64,000 nucleotides of DNA. Origin: Allolobophora icterica (lineage: Eukaryota; Annelida; Clitellata; Crassiclitellata; Lumbricidae). How positions within the stretch are numbered: position 1 is the first letter of the stretch; each line of letters opens with the position of its first letter. Below, piece by piece: positions 28,994 to 40,736 of this stretch. The stretch spans positions 5,399,127-5,463,126 of the forward strand of contig OY744606.1 in assembly GCA_963556255.1 (NCBI GenBank), in the 5' to 3' direction. The notes beneath the pieces were generated by a model that was not told where the DNA came from, ran no database searches, and saw only the letters and a list, made by a program, of their open reading frames with translations. The position numbers and the translations under genes were made by a program.

Positions 28994-29570
28994 AATTTTA
29001 AGGCCGCCGAGCGATGCCGGTCGGTTATTGACTTCGTCTTTGCTTTTAGTTATATTATTTTGGAGTTGTGCATGATGTGATGGACTAAGTTGACATTCGG
29101 GAGATAATTTGGTGACTTTTCTCTCCTAGGTCTCCTGGCCAGTTCGGTTAGGTAGAGCCCAGAGTCATGATAGAGGGCCTGTTAAGGTTGGCAACTTGGA
29201 GGATAAGACAGGTTGCCAGTAGGGCGGTTGATGGAATCTCTTGCACCATTAAAAAGGCTGTCGTCAGTACGGTTCACAGGAGATAAGGGCGCTGGGTGGC
29301 ATCTCCACGGTTTCAGAGTGGTTGCTCTGACCAAAGTGTGCTTCCCCAGTTGCTGAGGCTCTCATCGTTGCTTGGCGTACGTGCGGGGTAGCAGAGATTG
29401 TCGTGTCTGGATGCAGTACTTGACAGAGTAAGTCCTCCAGATGACCGAGGTGTTACGCCCTATAACCAGCGAAATAGTGGTTCCTTGCCTTCTAAGTGGA
29501 TCTGGGTTGGAGATGTTTCTGTCACGTGGATCCAGGTCCCCGGTTTGTCGGAGATGCTCCGCATCTAAGT
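28051..29570 (+). other. 3' non-coding region (copy 2)
   Basis: Same layout as copy 1. The A-run at 28962-28992 is uninterrupted here and runs straight into CAATTTT, lacking the G interruptions of copy 1. The 2-bp longer period of this unit comes from this run. Confidence 0.6.
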
Positions 29571-29583
29571 AAGGTGGGGAGAG
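29571..29583 (+). promoter_or_regulatory. Polypurine tract before LTR 3
   Basis: AAGGTGGGGAGAG directly abuts TGTGGCG. Confidence 0.75.
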
Positions 29584-29916
29584 TGTGGCGGTTTGGCCAC
29601 AAGGCACGAACGAAGGAATATAATGATAGCTGTCTTAATTAATTAACGTCTTATTCGATGGGTGGCGCTTTATAACTGTTCGATTATAATTATAATTACA
29701 AGTGCTGTATTTTATTTTTGCCATTTTAACGCTTTAATTTATTAATTACAATAAGAGAACACACCGTCTGTCCAATAATTAGTGGCTAAACATAGGGAGG
29801 CCGCTTAATATAGTTGGTAGATGTTTCGATTTTGGACACCTCTATTTAAGAAGACGGTGATGGCCTACTATATAAGTATGGAGGCATGAATATGGTTTAC
29901 GTACTAACTTATAATC

Positions 29917-30267
29917 ATGCAGACCAATCAATGTAGCCTTCCTATGGAGGCCAGAATAACGTCTTACGTACGAGACCATAGCGTGCAGATAGATGCAGAT
30001 GGATTCATAGAGCTTGCCTCACGCTGCGTTGCCTATATCGTAGGACGGCGTTACTGCGTCCTGCATATACAGCGATACGGTTCTTTAGTGTCGTTGGTTA
30101 GCGATAAATACTGCACTCCGTGTGGTAGTATACGGCGAGTGATAAAGCGAGTTCCAGGTTTCGGGCAAGTTACAAATATATTTACGGACGAGAGGGCGTC
30201 CGAGAAAAGGCTAATCTGTGCGATCCCGGGTTACAGCCGAATCGATCGCTCTCGGGTGAAGGATTGA
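29917..30267 (+). CDS. LTR-encoded 116-aa ORF (LTR 3)
   Basis: Same protein and position as in the other LTRs. Function unknown. Confidence 0.3.
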   Translation: MQTNQCSLPMEARITSYVRDHSVQIDADGFIELASRCVAYIVGRRYCVLHIQRYGSLVSLVSDKYCTPCGSIRRVIKRVPGFGQVTNIFTDERASEKRLICAIPGYSRIDRSRVKD

Positions 30268-30451
30268 GTCCGCCGATCCGACAGGTTTGGGGCCCACCCT
30301 GCCGTTAGATCGCGAAAAGGTCTGAATCTCGATTGTTGGTAGTTTGCGGGCTGAGTATAGCTCGGGGAAAGACCGATAGTGAGAGATTGAGAGCTCACAG
30401 GTCTGTTCCGGTAACGTACGGGGCAAAGAGTTTCTTGGTGACCGTCTGATA

Positions 30452-31090
30452 AACCTCGGGCAAGGCCCCGCTGTTGATAGTCAGAGATACACGGGCAAAG
30501 ACCCGGTGATACGCGGGCAAAGACCCGGTGTTGACCGTCAGATATAAACGGGCAAAGACCCGGTGGTACCCGTTAGAGATACGCGGGCAAAGACCCGGTG
30601 TTGATAGTCAGAGATAAACGGGCAAATACCCGGAGATACGCGGGCAAAGACCCGGTGTTGACCGTCAGATATAAACGGGCAAAGACCCGGTGGTAGCCGT
30701 CAGAGATACACGCGGAAAGGCCCCGCTGTTGACCGTTAGAAATACACGGGCAAAGACCCGGAGATACGCGGGCAAAGACCCGGTGTTGACCGTCAGATAT
30801 ACACGGGCAAAGACCCGGTGGTACCCGTCAGAGATACACGGGCAAAGACCCGGAGATACGCGGGCAAAGACCCGGTGTTGACCGTCATATATAAACGGGC
30901 AAAGACCCGGTGGTAGCCGTCAGAGATACACGCGGAAAGGCCCCGCAGTTGACCGTCAGAGATACACGGGCAAAGACCCGGTGGTAGCCGTTAGAGATAC
31001 ACGGGCAGAGTCCCAGCTGTTGACCGTCAGAGAAACACGCGGAAAGGCCCCGCAGTTGACCGTCTGAGATACACGGGCAAAGACCCGGTG
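30452..31090 (+). repeat. Hairpin minisatellite in LTR 3
   Basis: The same 20 units in the same order. Confidence 0.85.
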
Positions 31091-32205
31091 GTGATAACTC
31101 AGTTAAAGTATCGTCCATAAAAGCTGAGCAGTGCGATCCCGAGTTACAGCAAAAACTAATCACTCTTGGGTATTGGATTGACCGCCGATTCGACAGGTTT
31201 GGGGCCCACCCTGCCGTTAGATCGCGAGCCGGTCTGAATCCCGATTGTGGAACTTTAGCAGGCTGAGTAAACCTCGGGGAGAGACCGATCGTCCGAGAGT
31301 TAGAGAAAACACAGGTCTGTATAGGTAAAGTGCGGAGAAACATTCCGCTGGTGACGTCCGGTGAAGTACCGGAACGATCTTGTTGAAACTGTTCGATAAC
31401 ATCGGCGAACAACCGGTGAATCTCAATACGCGGTAACCGGGTTTGGCTGTTTTACGCGTCATAGTTACTCCCGCGGTTTACCGGCAAATATCCGTCCGGA
31501 AGACCATCCGGACGATCCGACCGTTGTCTGTTCCAGTGTTCGGGAAAGTTCCCACGGTGGGAAGCTACACAGGTCTGTGTGCAATAACGGGGTAAAGTTA
31601 CCCACAGATACCGTTAGCAGAATCGAGTGTGAGTACCGAGAAACGAAGCCTACGAGTCTGTGCGCTCCCGGAAAAAGACCCAACTGTTACGTTCTCTATT
31701 TTATTCAGACAGTCATGTTCAAGAGATACGGCTAGTGGAGTAAGGGCCCACTCTGCTGCTCAGGTCTCGAGACAGACTAATTCTGAATAGTGGGAGGATA
31801 AAAGGTTGTGTAAACCGGAAAGAGATCAGACCAAGATATTCGGGTCGGGTATTCGGGTACCCAGGTCCGAAAGAGACACGTCCGCTTTACTAGCGAAACC
31901 CAGCTAGTCAGAGTCCCAGGGTGAAGTGTACGAGAGTTCCCGGTTAAAGGAACATTAACGCAGACCAAGAGTAAACGATACGAGAAAGTCCGGGTAGTCG
32001 GGTATCCAGATAGAACATATTTGCTTGCAGCAACACACAGCTCTGAGGACTGATTGAAGTGCGAGGTTGGGCCCCCCTCGTGCGTAGGTCAGAACAAAGG
32101 TCTGTGTGTGTAGATAGCGAAGGTTATAGAGAGAGGACCTTCACTATCAGAGTGCCATAGAGACCCGTTATCTTTCGAAGCAGAATTCATCATTGTGAGG
32201 CCGGT

Positions 32206-34704
32206 ATGCCGCACACGGAAACACAGCTAGAGATACGTGACAGTAAGAAGACGCGTTGCCCGATGGATACGTGTCTTCTATTACATGACGCAGAGACTCG
32301 TCATAAGTACTCCTTGTTCCCTGAACTTAGAGAACGTTTGGTGTTCCATGATAACGGCGATAGTTCAAGAGTCACGAGGTGCAGAATGGTCCGTCAAAGT
32401 TCAGACCAGGTAGAGAGGAAGAGAAAGCCCGTAACTAGGAAGGTACACAGAAAGGCAAAGACTGCTGCAGGTAAAAGATCGAACCCTGTTCTGAAGGACG
32501 GCCATCCTCAGGACGTTGCCCACCCGGTGACCGCGGAAGTGGCAGAGTCTGATGCCGAGACCGAGCTCTACAGTGTAGCCTCTCATAGTAAAGCGGTAAA
32601 CCCTGAACCTCCTCTGACAGGAATGGTCACTATGGACAGAGATAAGCCTTTTGACGGGGACAATAGGCAAGGCAGTGACTCGGGTGGCTCCAGACGGGTA
32701 GTGGGCTGGAGTCACCACAGGAACCCGCCCGGCGCGGCAGGGCAGGCGTCCGGGCGGCGAACGCCACAAACTGGTACCAGAAGTGGGGTACCAGCGTTTC
32801 CTATCCACAGATCAGGGGAAGGCCCTGAAGATGCAGATGACGAGTCCGATGATATCCCTAACCGTGAATACAGAAGCTTGGACCACAAAGGTGCACGTCC
32901 AAAGACACGGCAAAATGAGCAGAAGTTGTTTGGCGAATTGCTCGCACTTGGTGCAGCCAATACAATCGAAACGGTAGCTGGGGCCCGTAGTGGCCACGAA
33001 AGAGGTTCGTTTTCTCTCGCCGGTGTTGAAGGATGGCTGAGAAACGTTCCAAGGACTATTGAGACAGTTGTCCAGAACGATGTGGAAAATCAGAGATACC
33101 GGTTCGGTCAACGAACTGTTGAAGAGACTGGGCTTGATGTATCAAGGCCTTCTGAGAATATCAGGATACCACGAGTTTTACGCTTGAAAAATATAGAAAG
33201 AATGCCAGACGTGTTTAAGGAGATGTCAGTGCCTTTTCCTGGGGATGGCACAGTCCTAAAGAGAGTGCCCGGATTAATTGAAGACGCTAGAGTACCGCGA
33301 AAATTGCAAGAGAGAAGGGTAGAAGCCATGCCAGGAGACTTTGAGCAGCTTCGAGTTACTAGTCTTAGACAAGATACACAGCCACTACATTTGAAGAGGG
33401 CTGATGGTATGCCAAGAGCGTATGAGGAAGTCCGGGTACCGCGTTACCTAAACGATGATATCGTTGCGAAGAAAGCGAATGTTTGTGAGGCACGTCAGCG
33501 GAACGAAGACGATCGAAGATCTTTGACAGATATAGTGGATTGGAAAGCGGAGATGTCTTACTTGCGACAGAGCGTAGCGACAATGAGTAAGAGGCTAGAA
33601 GAACTATCGGCTCCCGCTGCTCATCAGAAAGAGTTGTTCCGAGGGGAAAATCCGGGGAACCCGTTGGGCCCAGGTTTCCGGAAGGACTGCCAAGGACAAC
33701 TAAAGATGAATGAGTCAGCACGGAACCGAGGTTTCCCAGAAACACGTGAGAAAGTTTCGCATTCTGAAACTGTGGAAAAGACGCTCACCCGCTGTTTTCC
33801 GAAGGATAGCAGAATAATGTCGCAAGGTGTAAAGACAGAAAACTCGTGGAGTCAAGATTTTCAAGAAAATCGTGAAGCTGAAAGTGCGGAAAAGTGGCGG
33901 ACCCGAGGTTCCCCAGAGAAACGTGAGAAGCTTGCAGAGGCTAAAAGTGCATGTGGCTCGCGAAGCCGTGGTTATCCAGAGGATCCTGAGAAACGTTGGC
34001 AGGTTGGAAGCTCTCTTAAACCGCCGAGCCGAGGTTACACAGAGAAAGGCGAGAGGATATCCCGTGATGAAAAGTCAAGAGAATCACGTGGTCAGTTTCT
34101 GCTGAAAAGAGACATGGTTGAGGTGAGACAACCTTCGTCAGATGGCGCTTCAGATACAGAGGTTAAAAGCGTTTACAGAGAAGCGGCCGTGAGTAACAGA
34201 AGTTTTAGACGGAAAGATCCTATGAAATATGAAAGAGAGACGTATGGTCGGGTTAATCTATCCGAGTATGACAGACACGATAGAGACCAAGTAACCCATG
34301 AAGAAACAGACGAAGAAAGGAAAACGGAAACGGACAGAGATCCTTTCTCGAGGAAATCGACCAAAGAGCGATGCTCTAGAGGCCAGAATACCGATTGTAA
34401 AGGTAGTAATCGCCTCGGTGGTAGTGGTGTTGTTAAGGTCGCCGACGGTGCGCGGAAAGTGACTCGACCGAAGACCGTGTTAACAATAATGACCGTTTCG
34501 TCGGGAGGGCGTCGTCAGGTGCAGTCGACAGCCAATGGGAAGCTCCCGTTCTGTACGAGGAATCCGACCGATCTAAGAAGCCAAAAAAGAGAGATGTTTG
34601 CGCAGAAGACCGAAAATCCCAGAGTTTGCGAAATGAACGCAAAGGGTCAGATTTCGAGTCTTTCGCAGGCGGCGATCCGCGTGGAGACGGTCGGGCTGCA
34701 TTAA
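32206..34704 (+). CDS. ORF1, 832 aa (copy 3)
   Basis: Open throughout. Private changes: Glu to Lys (GFRKDC at about 33682) and Ile to Asn (KTENPR at about 34615). It shares the Leu form with copy 1 at the site where copies 2 and 4 have Ile. None of these touches the repeat motifs. Confidence 0.65.
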   Translation: MPHTETQLEIRDSKKTRCPMDTCLLLHDAETRHKYSLFPELRERLVFHDNGDSSRVTRCRMVRQSSDQVERKRKPVTRKVHRKAKTAAGKRSNPVLKDGHPQDVAHPVTAEVAESDAETELYSVASHSKAVNPEPPLTGMVTMDRDKPFDGDNRQGSDSGGSRRVVGWSHHRNPPGAAGQASGRRTPQTGTRSGVPAFPIHRSGEGPEDADDESDDIPNREYRSLDHKGARPKTRQNEQKLFGELLALGAANTIETVAGARSGHERGSFSLAGVEGWLRNVPRTIETVVQNDVENQRYRFGQRTVEETGLDVSRPSENIRIPRVLRLKNIERMPDVFKEMSVPFPGDGTVLKRVPGLIEDARVPRKLQERRVEAMPGDFEQLRVTSLRQDTQPLHLKRADGMPRAYEEVRVPRYLNDDIVAKKANVCEARQRNEDDRRSLTDIVDWKAEMSYLRQSVATMSKRLEELSAPAAHQKELFRGENPGNPLGPGFRKDCQGQLKMNESARNRGFPETREKVSHSETVEKTLTRCFPKDSRIMSQGVKTENSWSQDFQENREAESAEKWRTRGSPEKREKLAEAKSACGSRSRGYPEDPEKRWQVGSSLKPPSRGYTEKGERISRDEKSRESRGQFLLKRDMVEVRQPSSDGASDTEVKSVYREAAVSNRSFRRKDPMKYERETYGRVNLSEYDRHDRDQVTHEETDEERKTETDRDPFSRKSTKERCSRGQNTDCKGSNRLGGSGVVKVADGARKVTRPKTVLTIMTVSSGGRRQVQSTANGKLPFCTRNPTDLRSQKREMFAQKTENPRVCEMNAKGQISSLSQAAIRVETVGLH
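32772..32789 (+). promoter_or_regulatory. Primer-binding site (copy 3)
   Basis: Identical 18-nt site, 3 nt after LTR 3. Confidence 0.75.
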
Positions 34705-36581
34705 GTACTGAAGAAGAAAGTGCAGCTTCGAGCGACCGAGAGATAAGTACGAAGGCTTCTAAGTGGCGTACTAAAAATGCGTCCAGTACTCAGAAGAGAC
34801 ATGGGTACGAGCAACATCGGTCGGTACGGAACTCTACAGGAGAAAACGAGCCGTTGAGTGACGATGAAATAGACACTGAAGAGTCTACGGGACGAAATGG
34901 AAAGAGGCACATTATTCGGAAGAGAGGTGAAAACGGTCAGCATCGATCAGCTGTGAGGGCTGAAGACGGAAACGAATCGATGAGTGACCACGATCACACA
35001 AGGAAGAATTTGCCCAAGACGAATGTCAGAAAAACGCCTGCTACGCAGAAGAGAGGCGAAAACCCAACAGACCGTGGAATACGAATTAAGCTGGAGAAAT
35101 ATGATGGAAAAACAGCGATAGCCGCGTTTTTGGCCAAGTTCGAAGTTTGTGGTCGTTGCAATCGGTGGACTGATCGGGAGAAAGCAGATCAGTTAATGTG
35201 CGCTTTAACAGGGCCCGCGTCTCAGCTATTGTGGGATATGGGAGCTCAGGACAATGTAACCTGGCAAGAACTTGTCGAAAGGCTCAAAGCGAGGTACGGT
35301 TCCGAAGACCAGACAAGCCTATATCGTATGAAACTTCGCACATACAGGCAGGCTCATGGAGAGACTCTGAGCACTGTTGTGCAAGAAATAAGGAGGTTGA
35401 TGGCTTTGGCGTACCCAGGAGCTACAAGTGATATTGTCGAGACGGTTGCTTGTGATGCTTTCATTGACGCATTGGCAAATGAAGACTTGGCACAGAAAGT
35501 GCGGGAACGAGAGCCTGCTAACCTTGAGGCTGCCTATAAACATGCAGTTCGGTTAGATGCTTATGGCCGATCGGCGACACAAGGAAGTGATATGGACCGC
35601 AGACACGGCAGAGTTAAAGCTACAAGGGAAGATCGCAAAGCCACGGCTGTTGATGAGCAGAAAACTTTACGTATAGAAGATCTAGAACGGGAAATTAAGA
35701 ATCTGTCAAGAGAAATTGGACGACTTATCTCGAAACAAGATTCCGACCCGGTTTCTGGAAGACCGTATGGAATGGCGAACAGTTCGGACAGAGCCATTGA
35801 AGGTCAAAGGAAGACCGAACCGAACGTCGTACAGCGACGGAATTTTCCGCCAGGACGTTTGAGAAACCCTGATATTGAATGTTACCTTTGTAAACAGAAA
35901 GGGCACGTTAAACGTTTTTGTCCTCAAGGAACTGCTGAGAGGATTGGTGAAGACAGAACCAATGAAACAACTAAGGCAGAACCCATCCAAGAGGAGGCTC
36001 AAAATCGACTGATCAAAGGCAGCAGGATGGCTTACGTTGTCGCTAGACTAGAAGGGAAGCGAATACACTGTCTACTTGATTCTGGAAGTGAAATGTCACT
36101 TGTGCCACGACGCCTTGTGTTGAACACCGTGCTAGTACCGTCAGCACAGCGTCTGTTAGCCGCTAATGGAAGTCAGATAAAAGTGGACGGTGAAACCACG
36201 CTGAAGATTGGTATTGGAAAACAGATATATCCTCTACCATGTTTAGTGACGGACCAAGTGACGGAAGTGATCTTGGGGTTGTCATGGTTAGAAAACAATG
36301 AAGCTCAATGGGACTTCGCAAGGCGCTGCGTTTGTTTAGGGAGCGAGAAGATCCCTCTGAAAGAAGCCGTGACCGAATCCATGTGCCGGAGAGTTGTCGT
36401 TCAGGAGGACACCGTGATTCCGCGAAGAAGCGAAGTTGACGTCCCAGCTTCAGTGGTGTACCCACATTTCCAAGAGGATAACGAAGATGGACGACTATTA
36501 TTGTTAGAAAGGACAGTGAGGCTTTTGTTAAGTGACTTTCAAAGCTGCTGTGAGAGCTATTTTGCGAGGACGATACCATGA
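34626..36581 (+). CDS. gag-pro: ORF2 Gag-PR (copy 3)
   Basis: Intact. One private substitution in the Gag domain: Glu to Gln in the RTYRQAHGE stretch (about 35349). Knuckle and protease residues are unchanged. Confidence 0.88.
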   Translation: MRNERKGSDFESFAGGDPRGDGRAALSTEEESAASSDREISTKASKWRTKNASSTQKRHGYEQHRSVRNSTGENEPLSDDEIDTEESTGRNGKRHIIRKRGENGQHRSAVRAEDGNESMSDHDHTRKNLPKTNVRKTPATQKRGENPTDRGIRIKLEKYDGKTAIAAFLAKFEVCGRCNRWTDREKADQLMCALTGPASQLLWDMGAQDNVTWQELVERLKARYGSEDQTSLYRMKLRTYRQAHGETLSTVVQEIRRLMALAYPGATSDIVETVACDAFIDALANEDLAQKVREREPANLEAAYKHAVRLDAYGRSATQGSDMDRRHGRVKATREDRKATAVDEQKTLRIEDLEREIKNLSREIGRLISKQDSDPVSGRPYGMANSSDRAIEGQRKTEPNVVQRRNFPPGRLRNPDIECYLCKQKGHVKRFCPQGTAERIGEDRTNETTKAEPIQEEAQNRLIKGSRMAYVVARLEGKRIHCLLDSGSEMSLVPRRLVLNTVLVPSAQRLLAANGSQIKVDGETTLKIGIGKQIYPLPCLVTDQVTEVILGLSWLENNEAQWDFARRCVCLGSEKIPLKEAVTESMCRRVVVQEDTVIPRRSEVDVPASVVYPHFQEDNEDGRLLLLERTVRLLLSDFQSCCESYFARTIP

Positions 36582-37488
36582 CCGCTTAATTGCGGCGATT
36601 TTACGGACTTCTGTCGGAGAAACATTTTTGAGTTTTCGTTTGATGACTTTTTGTTTGGACAGTTTCCTTGTACTGAAATGCATAACAATTGCGGTACATG
36701 TTACCGCTTAATTGCGGCGAGTTTACGGACTATTGTTGGAAAACGATGTTTTAAGTTTCTGTTTGATGAAAACCTTTCAGTTGGACTGTGTATTAGTATT
36801 TTGATGTAACGATACTCGGAATACTTAGTAAATGCATAATTACGGGTGTTTTGAAAGTTCGTCGCATTGCGAATTCCTTGTTTCCCGTTTGATGATAACT
36901 GATGCTGAAGTGCTACTAAAAGATGTGTGACCATTTTCGGCACGTCTACTGATGCTAAATTCGGGAGTTCCGAGGATAACTTTGGGTTTTGTTCTGATGA
37001 GAATAATTTTCAGACTACCCTAGACGCAGATAATACCATTTGCGGTCCTAGGTAGTTTAATTGCGAAAAATTTACAAAGAAGCTTCGCAGTGCGACTTTC
37101 AGTTTCTTGTGAAGACGCCTATTGGGTGTTTTCGTGTATGCTGTTTGGATTTACGAACCGCATAAGTTATTAGACATTGCGGTGATTCTTATGGTTGTCG
37201 GCGAGTGCGAGAATCTTACGGATACGGTTTTGAGTTGAAATGTTAATTTCATTCCTTTGATCCGAAGAGTACGGACTTAGAAATTGTTAGTGCATCGCCG
37301 TCAATAAGTTGAATTGTTGTCTATTAGGATAGCTAATGCTTTGATACGTTGCATTAGTTGACAATTGTGTGTAAAGATAAACTTGTGTGATTGATGTATA
37401 ATGTTAGTGCCTATGTTAAATGACATTAAATAGTTTCGTTTTAGTTGATACACGATGTTAGAGCAATGATGTAAATAGGATAATTTGT

Positions 37489-37524
<36 letters not shown>

Positions 37525-38101
37525 AATTTTAAGGCCGCCGAGCGATGCCGGTCGGTTATTGACTTCGTCTTTGCTTTTAGTTATATTATTTTGGAGTTGT
37601 GCATGATGTGATGGACTAAGTTGACATTCGGGAGATAATTTGGTGACTTTTCTCTCCTAGGTCTCCTGGCCAGTTCGGTTAGGTAGAGCCCAGAGTCATG
37701 ATAGAGGGCCTGTTAAGGTTGGCAACTTGGAGGATAAGACAGGTTGCCAGTAGGGCGGTTGATGGAATCTCTTGCACCATTAAAAAGGCTGTCGTCAGTA
37801 CGGTTCACAGGAGATAAGGGCGCTGGGTGGCATCTCCACGGTTTCAGAGTGGTTGCTCTGACCAAAGTGTGCTTCCCCAGTTGCTGAGGCTCTCATCGTT
37901 GCTTGGCGTACGTGCGGGGTAGCAGAGATTGTCGTGTCTGGATGCAGTACTTGACAGAGTAAGTCCTCCAGATGACCGAGGTGTTACGCCCTATAACCAG
38001 CGAAATAGTGGTTCCTTGCCTTCTAAGTGGATCTGGGTTGGAGATGTTTCTGTCACGTGGATCCAGGTCCCCGGTTTGTCGGAGATGCTCCGCATCTAAG
38101 T
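36582..38101 (+). other. 3' non-coding region (copy 3)
   Basis: Has one private base (GAGTTTACGG near 36725, GAGTTTGCGG elsewhere). The A-run at about 37493-37523 is uninterrupted, as in copy 2. Confidence 0.6.
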
Positions 38102-38114
38102 AAGGTGGGGAGAG
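38102..38114 (+). promoter_or_regulatory. Polypurine tract before LTR 4
   Basis: AAGGTGGGGAGAG directly abuts TGTGGCG. Confidence 0.75.
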
Positions 38115-38447
38115 TGTGGCGGTTTGGCCACAAGGCACGAACGAAGGAATATAATGATAGCTGTCTTAATTAATTAACGTCTTATTCGATGGGTGGCGCT
38201 TTATAACTGTTCGATTATAATTATAATTACAAGTGCTGTATTTTATTTTTGCCATTTTAACGCTTTAATTTATTAATTACAATAAGAGAACACACCGTCT
38301 GTCCAATAATTAGTGGCTAAACATAGGGAGGCCGCTTAATATAGTTGGTAGATGTTTCGATTTTGGACACCTCTATTTAAGAAGACGGTGATGGCCTACT
38401 ATATAAGTATGGAGGCATGAATATGGTTTACGTACTAACTTATAATC

Positions 38448-38798
38448 ATGCAGACCAATCAATGTAGCCTTCCTATGGAGGCCAGAATAACGTCTTACGT
38501 ACGAGACCATAGCGTGCAGATAGATGCAGATGGATTCATAGAGCTTGCCTCACGCTGCGTTGCCTATATCGTAGGACGGCGTTACTGCGTCCTGCATATA
38601 CAGCGATACGGTTCTTTAGTGTCGTTGGTTAGCGATAAATACTGCACTCCGTGTGGTAGTATACGGCGAGTGATAAAGCGAGTTCCAGGTTTCGGGCAAG
38701 TTACAAATATATTTACGGACGAGAGGGCGTCCGAGAAAAGGCTAATCTGTGCGATCCCGGGTTACAGCCGAATCGATCGCTCTCGGGTGAAGGATTGA
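38448..38798 (+). CDS. LTR-encoded 116-aa ORF (LTR 4)
   Basis: Same protein and position as in the other LTRs. Function unknown. Confidence 0.3.
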   Translation: MQTNQCSLPMEARITSYVRDHSVQIDADGFIELASRCVAYIVGRRYCVLHIQRYGSLVSLVSDKYCTPCGSIRRVIKRVPGFGQVTNIFTDERASEKRLICAIPGYSRIDRSRVKD

Positions 38799-38982
38799 GT
38801 CCGCCGATCCGACAGGTTTGGGGCCCACCCTGCCGTTAGATCGCGAAAAGGTCTGAATCTCGATTGTTGGTAGTTTGCGGGCTGAGTATAGCTCGGGGAA
38901 AGACCGATAGTGAGAGATTGAGAGCTCACAGGTCTGTTCCGGTAACGTACGGGGCAAAGAGTTTCTTGGTGACCGTCTGATA

Positions 38983-39621
38983 AACCTCGGGCAAGGCCCC
39001 GCTGTTGATAGTCAGAGATACACGGGCAAAGACCCGGTGATACGCGGGCAAAGACCCGGTGTTGACCGTCAGATATAAACGGGCAAAGACCCGGTGGTAC
39101 CCGTTAGAGATACGCGGGCAAAGACCCGGTGTTGATAGTCAGAGATAAACGGGCAAATACCCGGAGATACGCGGGCAAAGACCCGGTGTTGACCGTCAGA
39201 TATAAACGGGCAAAGACCCGGTGGTAGCCGTCAGAGATACACGCGGAAAGGCCCCGCTGTTGACCGTTAGAAATACACGGGCAAAGACCCGGAGATACGC
39301 GGGCAAAGACCCGGTGTTGACCGTCAGATATACACGGGCAAAGACCCGGTGGTACCCGTCAGAGATACACGGGCAAAGACCCGGAGATACGCGGGCAAAG
39401 ACCCGGTGTTGACCGTCATATATAAACGGGCAAAGACCCGGTGGTAGCCGTCAGAGATACACGCGGAAAGGCCCCGCAGTTGACCGTCAGAGATACACGG
39501 GCAAAGACCCGGTGGTAGCCGTTAGAGATACACGGGCAGAGTCCCAGCTGTTGACCGTCAGAGAAACACGCGGAAAGGCCCCGCAGTTGACCGTCTGAGA
39601 TACACGGGCAAAGACCCGGTG
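38983..39621 (+). repeat. Hairpin minisatellite in LTR 4
   Basis: The same 20 units in the same order. Confidence 0.85.
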
Positions 39622-40736
39622 GTGATAACTCAGTTAAAGTATCGTCCATAAAAGCTGAGCAGTGCGATCCCGAGTTACAGCAAAAACTAATCACTCTTGG
39701 GTATTGGATTGACCGCCGATTCGACAGGTTTGGGGCCCACCCTGCCGTTAGATCGCGAGCCGGTCTGAATCCCGATTGTGGAAGTTTAGCAGGCTGAGTA
39801 AACCTCGGGGAGAGACCGATCGTCCGAGAGTTAGAGAAAACACAGGTCTGTATAGGTAAAGTGCGGAGAAACATTCCGCTGGTGACGTCCGGTGAAGTAC
39901 CGGAACGATCTTGTTGAAACTGTTCGATAACATCGGCGAACAACCGGTGAATCTCAATACGCGGTAACCGGGTTTGGCTGTTTTACGCGTCATAGTTACT
40001 CCCGCGGTTTACCGGCAAATATCCGTCCGGAAGACCATCCGGACGATCCGACCGTTGTCTGTTCCAGTGTTCGGGAAAGTTCCCACGGTGGGAAGCTACA
40101 CAGGTCTGTGTGCAATAACGGGGTAAAGTTACCCACAGATACCGTTAGCAGAATCGAGTGTGAGTACCGAGAAACGAAGCCTACGAGTCTGTGCGCTCCC
40201 GGAAAAAGACCCAACTGTTACGTTCTCTATTTTATTCAGACAGTCATGTTCAAGAGATACGGCTAGTGGAGTAAGGGCCCACTCTGCTGCTCAGGTCTCG
40301 AGACAGACTAATTCTGAATAGTGGGAGGATAAAAGGTTGTGTAAACCGGAAAGAGATCAGACCAAGATATTCGGGTCGGGTATTCGGGTACCCAGGTCCG
40401 AAAGAGACACGTCCGCTTTACTAGCGAAACCCAGCTAGTCAGAGTCCCAGGGTGAAGTGTACGAGAGTTCCCGGTTAAAGGAACATTAACGCAGACCAAG
40501 AGTAAACGATACGAGAAAGTCCGGGTAGTCGGGTATCCAGATAGAACATATTTGCTTGCAGCAACACACAGCTCTGAGGACTGATTGAAGTGCGAGGTTG
40601 GGCCCCCCTCGTGCGTAGGTCAGAACAAAGGTCTGTGTGTGTAGATAGCGAAGGTTATAGAGAGAGGACCTTCACTATCAGAGTGCCATAGAGACCCGTT
40701 ATCTTTCGAAGCAGAATTCATCATTGTGAGGCCGGT

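Larger units (their letters stand above)
29584..32768 (+). repeat. LTR 3, 3185 bp
   Basis: One private substitution is visible: G to C at about 31253 (GGAACTTTAGC where the others have GGAAGTTTAGC). The TATA box is at 29869-29876 and the hairpin minisatellite at 30452-31090. Confidence 0.9.
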